The translations under genes and the position numbers were made by a program. DNA of 64,000 nt from the NCBI GenBank assembly GCA_004213885.1, contig SGYL01000006.1:1-64000 (forward strand), read 5' to 3'. Each line of letters begins with the position of its first letter. The first letter of the stretch is position 1. The notes under the pieces were generated by a model. It saw only the letters and a list, made by a program, of their open reading frames with translations. It was not told the origin of the DNA and did no database searches. This document shows positions 28,597 to 37,371 of this stretch, one piece after another. This DNA comes from Alphaproteobacteria bacterium (lineage in GTDB: Bacteria; Pseudomonadota; Alphaproteobacteria; Puniceispirillales; Marisalimonadaceae).

Positions 28597-29211
28597 ATGA
28601 AGTATAAATTATACAAAAATGATTTTCCATCAACATTAAATTTAAAAAAAATGGTTGCAATTGATACTGAAACCATGGGTTTAAATCTTAATAGAGATAG
28701 ACTCTGTCTAGTTCAAGTTTGTTTTGGAGATGATATTGCTCATTTACTACAATTATCAAAACAACCTGAAGAAAAACCTAAAAATTTGATAAAATTATTA
28801 AAAAATAAAAGTATTACCAAAATTTTTCATTATGGAAGATTTGATTTAGCTATGCTTAACAAAAATGTTGGCCCAGTCGTTGGGCCAATATATTGCACAA
28901 AAATAGCTTCTAAATTATCTAGAACCTTTGGTGCAAAACATGGTTTAAAAGATTTATGTAAAGATTTACTAAATATTGAACTTGATAAATTTAATCAAAC
29001 CTCCGATTGGGGAGCAAATAAATTATCTAAAAATCAGTTGGCATATGCTGCACAAGATGTGTTATTTCTTCATGAATTAAAAATTAAATTAGATGAAATA
29101 CTACTTAGAGAAGGAAAAATGAATTTAGCGCTTGAATGTTTTGAAAGCTTAAAAACACGGGTCAAATTAGATTTAGAAGGATTTCAAGAATTAGATATAT
29201 TTGCTCATTAA
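28597..29211 (+). CDS. RNase D-like 3'-5' exonuclease
   Basis: A 204-residue DEDDy exonuclease without the HRDC domain of full RNase D. Motif I is AIDTETMGLNLNRDRL, motif II FHYGRFDLAML, and motif III YAAQDVLFLHEL with the tyrosine two positions before the final aspartate region, so all metal ligands are present. Such short forms process tRNA or other structured RNA 3' ends. It lies directly upstream of the LPS-export genes, as in other alphaproteobacteria; lptC starts one base after its stop. Confidence 0.9.
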   Translation: MKYKLYKNDFPSTLNLKKMVAIDTETMGLNLNRDRLCLVQVCFGDDIAHLLQLSKQPEEKPKNLIKLLKNKSITKIFHYGRFDLAMLNKNVGPVVGPIYCTKIASKLSRTFGAKHGLKDLCKDLLNIELDKFNQTSDWGANKLSKNQLAYAAQDVLFLHELKIKLDEILLREGKMNLALECFESLKTRVKLDLEGFQELDIFAH

Positions 29212-29212
29212 G

Positions 29213-29764
29213 ATGAAACTTAAATTAAGCGCAAAATCTATTTTTATTATTTTAATTGTTTTAATAATTACGATGCTTACATTTAATTATATTAATAGGA
29301 ACAATCAGTTAAACTCACAAAAAATCCAAGATATTGACCCATCAAAAGAAGGTAAAACAGTTGGAGTTAACATTGAACAAAATCAGCCGAATGGAGAGAA
29401 AATTAAAATTACTGCAGATTTGATGGAAGAAAATAAAGAAGAAAAATTTATAAAACTGATAAACCCAATCACTGAAATTATAAAAAAAAATAATATTACA
29501 AAAATTACTTCAAACTATGGTTATATTATGAATAATTATTCTAAGTTTAAACTTGATAACAATGTTAATATTTATAACATTAAAAAAAAATTTGCTTTGA
29601 AAACTGAAATGCTCTTAGGGATGTTTGATACTGGTGACATGTATACAAACTCACCTGTCAAGATTAAAATTAGAAACTCAAAAATACAAGGGTCTAGCTT
29701 AAGCCTTAAAAATTATGGAGAATACATAAAGGTATTCGGCAAAGCTAAATTAACAATTGATTGA
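29213..29764 (+). CDS. lptC: LPS export ABC transporter periplasmic protein LptC
   Basis: A 183-residue bitopic protein of the Lpt bridge, which passes lipopolysaccharide from the inner-membrane LptB2FG complex to LptA. One N-terminal transmembrane segment (SIFIILIVLIITMLTFNYI) is followed by a periplasmic beta-jellyroll domain. I chose the ATG at 29213 rather than an upstream TTG inside the preceding gene. The sequence is diverged, and the call leans on gene order with lptA and lptB, but the fold pattern fits. Confidence 0.88.
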   Translation: MKLKLSAKSIFIILIVLIITMLTFNYINRNNQLNSQKIQDIDPSKEGKTVGVNIEQNQPNGEKIKITADLMEENKEEKFIKLINPITEIIKKNNITKITSNYGYIMNNYSKFKLDNNVNIYNIKKKFALKTEMLLGMFDTGDMYTNSPVKIKIRNSKIQGSSLSLKNYGEYIKVFGKAKLTID

Positions 29765-29765
29765 T

Positions 29766-30533
29766 ATGAAAATAAGAAAAATTAAATATTATATTTTATA
29801 TTTCTTGGCCCTAATTTATTTTAACTCAGCTGTTGCTTATGAAAATTCTAATCAATTTAAAGTTGAAGCCGATAAATCAATTGAATATTTTGAAAAACAA
29901 AAAATTTATGTCGCCTCAGGAAATGTCAAAGCCTCAAAAGGTAATTTTTCAGTTAAAGCTGATAACATTAAAGCATTTATGGGAAAAATAAAAAATTCTG
30001 ATATTACATACATAGAAGCAACTGGGAATGTAATTATTATTGATCAAGATACCATAGCAAAATCTGATTTTGCCAGATACAATTTTAAAGATAAAATTAT
30101 CATTTTAAAAGGTAATACACAATCAATTGAAGCAAAAGCCTTTAAACTACAATCAAAAAAAATTATTTCTTTTGATGATATAAAAAAAATTGCTACTAGT
30201 GAAGGAGATGTAAAACTTTTTTTAAGTGGTCCTATATCTATTTTTTCAAAAAGAATTGATGCTAAATTTGATAAAATCAATAACAACTTAATTTCAGCAT
30301 CTGCTCAAGGAAATGTTAAAATAGAAACTAAAGCAGAGACAATTACATGCAATTCAGCTAAATATAATAATAAAACAAATTTAATTTCTTTAGAAGGTAA
30401 TGTGATTATAAAAAGAGATAAAAGTATATTGACTGGTGAAAAAGGATATATGAATCTAAATACTCGAAAAAGTAAAATTGAAAGTAGCAAATCTAAGAGA
30501 GTAAAAGGTGTTTTTTCACCAATTCAAAAATAG
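29766..30533 (+). CDS. lptA: Lipopolysaccharide transport periplasmic protein LptA
   Basis: A 255-residue periplasmic protein with a signal peptide (YYILYFLALIYFNSAVA, cleavage likely after AVA) and an OstA-like repeat domain: FKVEADKSIEYFEKQKIYV, GNVKASKGNFSVKADNIKA and SAQGNVKIETKAETITCNS show the alternating strands of the beta-jellyroll. It forms the periplasmic bridge that carries LPS to the outer membrane. The ATG at 29766 follows the lptC stop by one base. Its stop is 14 bases before the lptB start. Confidence 0.92.
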   Translation: MKIRKIKYYILYFLALIYFNSAVAYENSNQFKVEADKSIEYFEKQKIYVASGNVKASKGNFSVKADNIKAFMGKIKNSDITYIEATGNVIIIDQDTIAKSDFARYNFKDKIIILKGNTQSIEAKAFKLQSKKIISFDDIKKIATSEGDVKLFLSGPISIFSKRIDAKFDKINNNLISASAQGNVKIETKAETITCNSAKYNNKTNLISLEGNVIIKRDKSILTGEKGYMNLNTRKSKIESSKSKRVKGVFSPIQK

Positions 30534-30536
30534 ATT

Positions 30537-30541
30537 AGGAG
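30537..30541 (+). promoter_or_regulatory. Shine-Dalgarno site of lptB that decides its start
   Basis: AGGAG six bases before CTG at 30548-30550. An in-frame TAG at 30536-30538 closes the frame just upstream, and no ATG, GTG or TTG follows in frame for over 170 bases, so this site points to CTG initiation. Confidence 0.6.
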
Positions 30542-30547
30542 AGCAAA

Positions 30548-31354
30548 CTGACAACTTTAAAAGAACAACTTGAGTTTCTAAAACAAATTCAAACGATTCA
30601 ACCTATAAAGAAACTTAAAACTCAATATTCTGATAAGAGATTAATTGCTAAAAATTTAAGTAAAACTTATAAAAAAATTAGTGTCCTAGATAATGTTAGC
30701 ATTGATTTAGATATTGGAGAAGTGGTTGGTTTATTAGGTCCTAATGGTGCTGGAAAGACAACATGTTTTTATATCATTGCAGGATTAATAAAACCCGACA
30801 ATGGAAAAGTAAATATTGGGAAAACTGATATAACTGGATATCCAGTTTATGAAAGAGCTAGAATTGGATTAGGATACCTTCCTCAAGAAATGTCTATATT
30901 TAAAGGTTTGTCGGTTGAAGATAATTTGTTATCTATAATTGAAATTAAAGAATTTGATAATCACAAAAGATATCAGATTTTAGAAGACTTATTAGTTGAA
31001 TTCAATATTACAAAAATAAGATCATCACTTGGAATTACACTTTCTGGAGGAGAAAGAAGAAGAGTTGAAATAGCAAGATGTATTGCTTCTAATCCAACTC
31101 ACATTTTATTAGATGAACCTTTTTCTGGGATTGATCCAATTGCAATTCAAGATTTAAAAAATTTGATAGAATATTTAAAACAAAGAAAAATAGGTGTTTT
31201 GATAACTGATCATAATGTGAAAGACACACTTGATATAGTTGATAGGGCCTATGTGTTATATGACGGAAAAATTTTACTAAAAGGTAATCCTTTTGAAATA
31301 AAAAATGATCAAAAGGTTAAAAGTGTATATTTGGGTAAATCATTTTCAATATAG
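30548..31354 (+). CDS. lptB: LPS export ABC transporter ATP-binding protein LptB, CTG start
   Basis: The ATPase of LptB2FG, powering LPS extraction from the inner membrane. Walker A is GPNGAGKTT, the Q-loop YLPQEMS, the signature LSGGERRRVEIA, Walker B HILLDEPFSGIDP, and the switch histidine TDHNVKD. The first canonical start codon (GTG at 30722) lies just before Walker A and would delete the A-loop and first strands of the domain (LIAKNLSKTYKKISVLDNVS). The frame is open upstream to a CTG six bases after AGGAG, giving 268 residues, of which the first 30 precede the usual domain. It follows lptA by 14 bases. Confidence 0.9.
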   Translation: MTTLKEQLEFLKQIQTIQPIKKLKTQYSDKRLIAKNLSKTYKKISVLDNVSIDLDIGEVVGLLGPNGAGKTTCFYIIAGLIKPDNGKVNIGKTDITGYPVYERARIGLGYLPQEMSIFKGLSVEDNLLSIIEIKEFDNHKRYQILEDLLVEFNITKIRSSLGITLSGGERRRVEIARCIASNPTHILLDEPFSGIDPIAIQDLKNLIEYLKQRKIGVLITDHNVKDTLDIVDRAYVLYDGKILLKGNPFEIKNDQKVKSVYLGKSFSI

Positions 31355-31411
31355 TAAATTATAACTTGACAAAATAATAAGCTTAGTTAGGTATACATTA
31401 CGAGAAATAAT

Positions 31412-31879
31412 ATGTTAAACCTAAAAAAACTATTAAATCCAGATTCATTTTTATTCATACAAGATCCTTCAAGTAAAAAAATGGTGTTTGATAAAATTTG
31501 TAATGAAGCTTTTGAAAAATATAATATTGATAAAAATTTATTGCTTAATAATCTGATTAAAAGAGAAAAAATTGGCACAACAACTATAGGAAATGGTATC
31601 GCAATTCCACATGTCCAGAACGATCAAATAATAAAACCATGTTGTATAGTTACAATATTATCCGATGGACTAGATTTTGATGCTTTAGATAACAATCCTG
31701 TAGATCTTATTGTGTTTTTAATACTTCCTGAAGTTAGTAAACCTGAAAATCTTCAAACACTTGCTCAAATATCTAGACTCCTTAGAGATACCGAAATTAC
31801 TGACAAATTAAGAGGTTGTAAATCAGAAGAAAGTGCTTTTGCTATAATCTCACAACATTTAAAAAACAAAGCCGCCTAA
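31412..31879 (+). CDS. ptsN: PTS nitrogen-regulatory EIIA component
   Basis: A 155-residue EIIA-Ntr domain. The phosphorylated histidine is in GNGIAIPHVQND, and DNNPVDLIVFLILP is the second family motif. In other alphaproteobacteria the order is lptB-rpoN-hpf-ptsN; here rpoN and hpf are absent and ptsN follows lptB after 57 bases. Without a visible PTS phosphorelay in this window its phosphate donor is unknown; regulation of potassium or stringent response proteins is a common role of the family. It overlaps the stop of the next, convergent gene by four bases. Confidence 0.9.
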   Translation: MLNLKKLLNPDSFLFIQDPSSKKMVFDKICNEAFEKYNIDKNLLLNNLIKREKIGTTTIGNGIAIPHVQNDQIIKPCCIVTILSDGLDFDALDNNPVDLIVFLILPEVSKPENLQTLAQISRLLRDTEITDKLRGCKSEESAFAIISQHLKNKAA

Positions 31880-32853
31880 ACTACTCTATTTATAATTTTC
31901 TTATTATTAAAATAATCTAAAATTGAAGTAATTGCTTCTGTAGCTATAGAGTCAAAACACTCATCAGTCCAACATAAAGAATGAGGTGTTAATATTGTGT
32001 TTTTCAAATTAAGAAGTTCATTGTTTTCTTCTATTGGTTCATTTGTCATGACATCTAATCCAGCACCTGAGATTTTATTTTGTTTTAATGAGGTTATCAA
32101 ATGATTCTCATTAACTACAGGTCCTCTTGACAAATTAATTAAATAAGAGCTACTTTTCATTTTATTTAAAAAAGTACTATCTATCATACCTCTAGTTTTT
32201 TCATTTAAATCACATAAAATAACTAAAAAATCACTTGAATTAGCTATTTCATCAAAATCTACTTTGTCTACTTGTAGATTTTTCATCTCCTCTTTACCAA
32301 CAAAAGGATCATAACATATAATATTTTTAAATAGGCCATTTGATATCTTAACAAATTCTCTTCCAATTCCACCAAAACCAACTATACCAAGTGTTTTATT
32401 TTTTAACCCTACTCCCATATGATTTGTTCGTTCATTCCAACGCCCCTCTCTAACTAAATTGTCTTTAATCATAAGTTTTCCAGATAATGATAAAATCATA
32501 GTTAAAGTAGCAACAGCTACAGGCCTTCTAACAGCTTTAGGTGTATTAGTGAGTATAATTTTATTTTTTTTTAAAATATCTAAATCTACAGAATCATAAC
32601 CAACACCAAATCTCGAAACTATTTTAACTTTATTGTTTTTTGGATTAATACTTTCCTTAGTTAATCTTGGCGAGTTTAATAATATTGCATCATATTTTGT
32701 AGTTTCTTTTTCGGATAAAATTTGAATACTAGGATCCATCCATTCAACAAGTATTTTTTTTTCTTTGTAAAGAGCTTCTAATGGTTGTAATCCAAAACAT
32801 GGATTACCTTCATTTGTTAACAAGTCTCCTGTAATACCTAGAGTAAATTGCAT
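31876..32853 (-). CDS. D-2-hydroxyacid dehydrogenase (phosphoglycerate dehydrogenase-like)
   Basis: A 325-residue NAD-dependent dehydrogenase. The Rossmann motif is GIVGFGGIGREF; the catalytic arginine lies in VSRFGVGYDSVDLD or LSRGPVV, the glutamate in VMTNEPIEE, and the histidine in TPHSLCWTDE. No ACT domain, so it is not a regulated SerA. Substrate unknown; a sugar-acid or glyoxylate-type 2-hydroxyacid fits the aldolase gene beside it. I chose the ATG at 32853, with AAGG eight bases upstream, over the preceding TTG. Confidence 0.88.
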   Translation of the reverse strand: MQFTLGITGDLLTNEGNPCFGLQPLEALYKEKKILVEWMDPSIQILSEKETTKYDAILLNSPRLTKESINPKNNKVKIVSRFGVGYDSVDLDILKKNKIILTNTPKAVRRPVAVATLTMILSLSGKLMIKDNLVREGRWNERTNHMGVGLKNKTLGIVGFGGIGREFVKISNGLFKNIICYDPFVGKEEMKNLQVDKVDFDEIANSSDFLVILCDLNEKTRGMIDSTFLNKMKSSSYLINLSRGPVVNENHLITSLKQNKISGAGLDVMTNEPIEENNELLNLKNTILTPHSLCWTDECFDSIATEAITSILDYFNNKKIINRVV

Positions 32854-32857
32854 CAAC

Positions 32858-33619
32858 TTAGCCTTTATTTTTTAATAAATTTGAGATTTTATCCATTAAT
32901 AGATTCATTTCTGTACCAACAGCTATTACATTAAACCCTAAATCAAAATAAAAATCCATCTCTTGTATTGTTGATACCATTATCCCTAAAGATTTTTTAT
33001 ATTTCGTACCTGCTTTAACAATTCTATTAATTGCATTAAGATATAATTTAGAATTAAATTGACCGGGAACTCCTAAAAAATTACTTAGATCAAAATGACC
33101 AACCCATAAACAGTCTATATCATCAATTTTTGCAATTTCTTCTACATTCTCGAGACCACTCACATTTTCTATTTGAATGATATTAATCAGCGTTTTATTT
33201 GCATCTTCCATTACATCAATAGGGTTTTCTTTTTTATATTCGTTATGTGCAAAACCAAATCCAGCGCCACGCCTTCCTAATGGTGGATATTTAGAATACT
33301 TTACAATTTTCAATGCCTCTTTTTGGTTATTTACCATTGGTATCATAATCCCATTTGCACCTAAATCCAAAGATCTAGCTATATAGTTATAACTAATTTC
33401 AGGAATTCTAATCATAGGGTTCAAGCCTATTCCTTTAGATATTAAAGATAATTCTTTAAATTTATCAAGAGTAAGTCCTCCATGTTCCATATCATAAATT
33501 ACAAATTCACATCCTGAATTCTTAATCACATATGGAATACCTGGAGAAAAAAAATCAAATATCATGGCACCTTTTATTTGCTCTCTATTTAAAAATTTAT
33601 TTTTAAGATTTTGAAACAT
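32858..33619 (-). CDS. HpcH/HpaI aldolase-citrate lyase family protein
   Basis: A 253-residue TIM-barrel class II aldolase, like 2-keto-3-deoxy-L-rhamnonate or 2-dehydro-3-deoxyglucarate aldolase. EFVIYDMEHGGLT contains the catalytic histidine, GANGIMIPMVNN is the core strand, PPLGRRGAG carries the conserved arginine, and IIQIENVSGLENVE has the metal-binding glutamate, with an aspartate in FDLSNFLG. It would cleave a 2-keto-3-deoxy acid to pyruvate and an aldehyde, which the neighbouring hydroxyacid dehydrogenases could process. The ATG at 33619 has AGGA eight bases before it. Confidence 0.9.
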   Translation of the reverse strand: MFQNLKNKFLNREQIKGAMIFDFFSPGIPYVIKNSGCEFVIYDMEHGGLTLDKFKELSLISKGIGLNPMIRIPEISYNYIARSLDLGANGIMIPMVNNQKEALKIVKYSKYPPLGRRGAGFGFAHNEYKKENPIDVMEDANKTLINIIQIENVSGLENVEEIAKIDDIDCLWVGHFDLSNFLGVPGQFNSKLYLNAINRIVKAGTKYKKSLGIMVSTIQEMDFYFDLGFNVIAVGTEMNLLMDKISNLLKNKG

Positions 33620-33638
33620 CAAATTATTCCTTTAAATG

Positions 33639-34574
33639 TTAATAACCTAAATTAAGGTCAATTTTGTTTTCTGGCATTTTACCAGAATGAATTAATTTTA
33701 TAGCCTTTGCTACTTGTTTAGCTGCTGTTTCAATATTTGTCTCAGCAGATACATGAGGCCAAATTACAATATTTTTATTTTCCCAAAAAGGATGTGACTT
33801 TGGCAATGGTTCAACTCCAAAAACATCTAAAACTGCTAATTTAATTTTATTACCACAAAAAGAAGTTAAATCTTTTTCAACAACATGTTCACCTCTTCCA
33901 GCATTTATAAAGCATACTCCTTCTTTCATTTTCAAAAAAACATCTTTATTAAATATTCTGTTTGTGTCTATGGTGAGAGGTAATAAACACACATGTATAT
34001 CACAATTTTCAATCATATGATTAAAACCTATCTGGGAACAATAGCTTTTTAAAAACTTAAAATTCTTTTTTGCTCTACTCCAACCTAAAACATTAAAACC
34101 AAGAGATTTTAAATCTTTAGCAACCACTTTTCCAATTTCTCCTATCCCATAAATACCTATCTTAATGTTTTTAAAATCTAAACAATTTCTTGATTTGTAA
34201 ATTTTATTAACTTGTTGTTTTCTATAACCTTCATAATCTCTAATAAAATTTAATACTGATAAGGTAACCCAATGACTCATTGATTTTGCCATATAAGGAT
34301 CAACTATTCTATAGACAGAAATATTTTTATTAAAATTAATATCATTTATGATGTGATCAACTCCCTGTCCTAAAGATATAATTGCTTCTATATTTTTAAG
34401 TTTAGAGATTTTTGTCATAGGTGCTTTCCATAGTAAAGCTATTATTGCTTCAGATGCTTCAGGATCATCTAAATGGACTAACTTAAAATTTTTATGCCAT
34501 TTTTTTAACTTAATATCCCATAACTTTATTTGGTTTTCAGGAGTATCTTTTTGATAAAACAAAACTTTTTTCAT
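33639..34574 (-). CDS. Glyoxylate/hydroxypyruvate reductase A-like dehydrogenase
   Basis: A 311-residue GhrA-like 2-hydroxyacid dehydrogenase. The NAD(P) site is GIYGIGEIGKVVA, the substrate-binding strand FINAGRGEHVV, and the catalytic histidine is in WPHVSAETN. The N-terminal half shows SLGQGVDHI. It probably reduces glyoxylate or hydroxypyruvate, or oxidises a 2-hydroxyacid. It leads a three-gene unit with the aldolase (19 bases apart) and the second dehydrogenase, suggesting one organic-acid pathway. Confidence 0.88.
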   Translation of the reverse strand: MKKVLFYQKDTPENQIKLWDIKLKKWHKNFKLVHLDDPEASEAIIALLWKAPMTKISKLKNIEAIISLGQGVDHIINDINFNKNISVYRIVDPYMAKSMSHWVTLSVLNFIRDYEGYRKQQVNKIYKSRNCLDFKNIKIGIYGIGEIGKVVAKDLKSLGFNVLGWSRAKKNFKFLKSYCSQIGFNHMIENCDIHVCLLPLTIDTNRIFNKDVFLKMKEGVCFINAGRGEHVVEKDLTSFCGNKIKLAVLDVFGVEPLPKSHPFWENKNIVIWPHVSAETNIETAAKQVAKAIKLIHSGKMPENKIDLNLGY

Positions 34575-34726
34575 AAGATAATTATAAATAATTAAAATTA
34601 ATTTAACTACTATTTATGATTTATCTCAAGTTTTGTTTTGAGGTCATTATATATGAATATAATAGCAGCTAAAAATAATATTAATTAACATCTATTTTAA
34701 TTTGAAGTTAAACAGTTAACTTATTT

Positions 34727-34802
34727 TGGTGGAGCTAAGGGGGATCGAACCCCTGACCTCTACACTGCCAGTGTAGCGCTCTCCCAGCTGAGCTATAGCC
34801 CC
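34727..34802 (-). tRNA. tRNA-Ala (GGC)
   Basis: A 76-base cloverleaf with encoded CCA. Acceptor GGGGCTA pairs with TAGCTCC (one G-T pair), D arm AGCTCAGCTGGGAGAGC, anticodon loop CTGGCAG giving GGC, T arm GGTTCGATCCC. It is six bases downstream of the FYDLN gene on the same strand. The 152 bases between it and the GhrA-like gene hold nothing I can identify. Confidence 0.97.
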
Positions 34803-34808
34803 ATTGTT

Positions 34809-35231
34809 TTATTTTTGATCTTCAATGCTGTTATTATCTTGATCATCAATTTCTATTGAAAAGTCATCTTTATCTTCTAAACCATCCTCTATTATTTCAA
34901 TATCATCATTAGTATTAATTTTTTTATCTATATTATTGTCAATACCACTATCTTGAATATCTGTTTCATCCTCAATCTCTAAAATATCTTCATCATTTTC
35001 TATTGAGGTAATATCATTTTCAAGAGTTTCATCTTCTTTTTGCACATCACTTGAAACTTCATTAACTTCAGTTTTTGTAGCTATGCTTCTTCCTTTCCTA
35101 CTTTTTAACAACAAATCTGGATCAAACTCAAATTCACACTTAGGACAAATTATTGGGCTTTTATTAAAATCATAATATTTAATACTACATGATGGACAAA
35201 CTCTTTTAATACCCCATTCTGGCTTAGACAT
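34809..35231 (-). CDS. FYDLN acid-domain protein (TIGR02300 family)
   Basis: A 140-residue protein with an N-terminal zinc ribbon: RVCPSCSIKYYDFNKSPIIC followed by PKCEF gives two Cys-X2-Cys pairs, and YYDFNK corresponds to the FYDLN motif. The C-terminal half (residues about 60-140) is highly acidic and rich in D, E, I and N, and is likely disordered. The family is found in alphaproteobacteria, usually near aroA, exactly as here. Function is unknown. Confidence 0.88.
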   Translation of the reverse strand: MSKPEWGIKRVCPSCSIKYYDFNKSPIICPKCEFEFDPDLLLKSRKGRSIATKTEVNEVSSDVQKEDETLENDITSIENDEDILEIEDETDIQDSGIDNNIDKKINTNDDIEIIEDGLEDKDDFSIEIDDQDNNSIEDQK

Positions 35232-35333
35232 GTTTTAATCTCCATTTTATTTAAACAGGCTAGTACACTATAATTAAATAAGTCAAAATAGCTTTTGATT
35301 TTTATTCTTTAACGCTTTAAAAATAAAAATCAA

Positions 35334-36653
35334 ATGGTTTCTATAATTTCTATTAAATCAAATAAACTTAGTGGTGAAGTTTTTGTGCCTGGTGATAAAT
35401 CTATTTCTCACAGAGCACTAATACTCGGAGCATGTGCAGTTGGTAAAACAACAATTGAAAATTTGTTAGAAAGTGAAGATGTATTAGCAACATTAAGTGC
35501 ACTAAGTGAACTTGGAGTAAATATAAAAAAAAGTAAGAACTTGTGGGAAGTTCGTGGAAATGGACTAGGAAGTCTAAGAAGTCCAGATAAGGTTTTAAAT
35601 TTGGGTAATTCTGGCACTGGTGTAAGATTATTGATGGGTTTAGTTTCTGGATGTGATATTGAGGTTACTTTCACAGGTGATGAATCGTTAAATACTAGAC
35701 CAATGAAAAGAGTTCTAATCCCATTAGAACAAAGTGGAGCAGAAATTTTATCTAATGATAATAAACTTCCAATAACAATTAAGGGTAACAAAATACCTAT
35801 TCCTATTAAATATAACTCCTCTCTGTCTTCAGCTCAGGTTAAATCATGTGTACTTCTAAATGGATTAACTTCAACTGGTAATATTTCTTATTCAGAAAAA
35901 GTTAAATCACGAGATCATACAGAAAAAATGTTAAATTTTATGGGCGCTGAAATTAATTCAAAATCTCTTAATGATGGTACAAATAAAATAGAACTTAAAG
36001 GTTTACCATATTTAAAAGGTAAACATTTTATTATCCCAAATGATCCCTCAAGTGCGGCATTTCCTTCAGCTGTAGCATTGATCATTCCAGATAGTGAAAT
36101 AAAAATAAAAAATGTTTGTTTAAACTCTTTGAGAACAGGCTTTTATGAAACCATTATAGAGATGGGTGGGGCTATAAAATTCATAAATAAAAAAAATATA
36201 TCTGGAGAAGAAGTTGGGGATATTCAAGTTAAATACAGTAAATTGAAAGGTGTTGTTGTACCAGAAAAAAGAGTGCCTAGTATGATTGATGAATTCCCTA
36301 TATTTTGTATAGTTTCTTGTTTTGCAGAAGGTGAAACAGTTATGACAGGTATAAAAGATTTAAGAAATAAAGAATCTGACAGAATTAAAGAAATGGTTCA
36401 AAATTTAAATAGATGTGGTTTTTCTGTTAAGTCCACTTCAAATTCTATTTCAATTATTGGAAATAAAAAAGTAAACCCAGGAAAAGAAATTGTAATTGAT
36501 TCAAAATTTGATCATAGAATAGCTATGTCTTTTTTATGTCTTGGTTTATTAATGGAAAATGGTGTTAAAGTTAAAAATGCTGAAACAATTAATTCTTCAT
36601 TTCCAAGTTTTTATGACATTATGAAGTCTTTAGGTGCTAACTTAAAAAAATAA
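35334..36653 (+). CDS. aroA: 3-phosphoshikimate 1-carboxyvinyltransferase (EPSP synthase)
   Basis: Joins PEP to shikimate-3-phosphate in aromatic amino acid synthesis. PGDKSISHRALIL, GNSGTGVRLLMG and LNTRPMKRVL are the substrate-binding motifs of the N-terminal domain, and the C-terminal domain has NKESDRIKEM and FDHRIAMSFL. The glyphosate-loop sequence GNSGTGVR has Thr-Gly at the position where sensitive enzymes carry a glycine/alanine pair (GNAGTA); I read it as a class II-like variant, but this is uncertain. It starts the aroA-cmk-rpsA-ihfB block and diverges from the FYDLN gene. Confidence 0.96.
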   Translation: MVSIISIKSNKLSGEVFVPGDKSISHRALILGACAVGKTTIENLLESEDVLATLSALSELGVNIKKSKNLWEVRGNGLGSLRSPDKVLNLGNSGTGVRLLMGLVSGCDIEVTFTGDESLNTRPMKRVLIPLEQSGAEILSNDNKLPITIKGNKIPIPIKYNSSLSSAQVKSCVLLNGLTSTGNISYSEKVKSRDHTEKMLNFMGAEINSKSLNDGTNKIELKGLPYLKGKHFIIPNDPSSAAFPSAVALIIPDSEIKIKNVCLNSLRTGFYETIIEMGGAIKFINKKNISGEEVGDIQVKYSKLKGVVVPEKRVPSMIDEFPIFCIVSCFAEGETVMTGIKDLRNKESDRIKEMVQNLNRCGFSVKSTSNSISIIGNKKVNPGKEIVIDSKFDHRIAMSFLCLGLLMENGVKVKNAETINSSFPSFYDIMKSLGANLKK

Positions 36654-36663
36654 TGAGTATAGA

Positions 36664-37311
36664 ATGAAAATTGCTATAGATGGTACCGCTGCATCAGGAA
36701 AAGGAACATTAAGCGAAAACTTGTCCAAGGAATTAAAATTACCACGTTTAGATACTGGATTGTTGTATAGAAAGTTAGCTTTTATGTATATAAAATCATT
36801 AAAATTAATACCTTCACAAAACACTATTGATAATTCTATTTTGAAGAACATTTTAAATGATTTTGATCTGAATGATTTAGAGCTAGAACCTTATAAACAA
36901 GATTTATATGGCAATTTTGCATCTAGGATAGGAAAACTAGATTTTGTAAGAATTAAACTAAAAATAATTCAAATTGAATTTGTAGAAAATATGATAAAAA
37001 AAAAGGGTGGATGTATTTTAGATGGCAGAGATATTGGGACTGAAATTTTACCCAATGCAGATTTTAAGTTTTACATAGATGCTCCAATTGAAACAAGAGC
37101 TAAAAGAAGATACAAACAACTTTACTCAACTAATAAATCAATTGAATTTAAAAATATTTTACTTGATTTAGAAAAAAGAGATAATAGTGACAAATCAAGA
37201 AAAAACTCTCCTTTAATTTTATCAGAAGACTCTATTTTAATAGACACAGAATTCTTAAACCCTCACCAAGTATTGAAAAAAGCTCTTTATTATATTAAAA
37301 AAAATAAATAA
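36664..37311 (+). CDS. cmk: Cytidylate kinase
   Basis: A 215-residue kinase that phosphorylates CMP and dCMP using ATP. The P-loop is DGTAASGKGTLS, RLDTGLLYRKLAF is the nucleotide-binding helix, LDGRDIGTEILPNAD is the conserved central motif, and RDNSDKSRKNSPL contains the C-terminal aspartate motif. It follows aroA by ten bases and precedes rpsA, the standard alphaproteobacterial arrangement. Confidence 0.95.
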   Translation: MKIAIDGTAASGKGTLSENLSKELKLPRLDTGLLYRKLAFMYIKSLKLIPSQNTIDNSILKNILNDFDLNDLELEPYKQDLYGNFASRIGKLDFVRIKLKIIQIEFVENMIKKKGGCILDGRDIGTEILPNADFKFYIDAPIETRAKRRYKQLYSTNKSIEFKNILLDLEKRDNSDKSRKNSPLILSEDSILIDTEFLNPHQVLKKALYYIKKNK

Positions 37312-37371
37312 ATTTAAAAGATTCATTGTTTTTTTTTGAAAATAAACTATACAAATCAATAATTAAACATA

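Noticed and set aside
31366-31397. TTGACA and TATACA upstream of ptsN as a sigma-70 promoter
   Set aside because: The spacing is 20 bases, too long for a normal promoter, and AT-rich sequence yields such boxes easily.
34625-34645. Short stem between tRNA-Ala and the GhrA-like gene
   Set aside because: Only a five-pair stem with no T run in either direction; not a convincing terminator.
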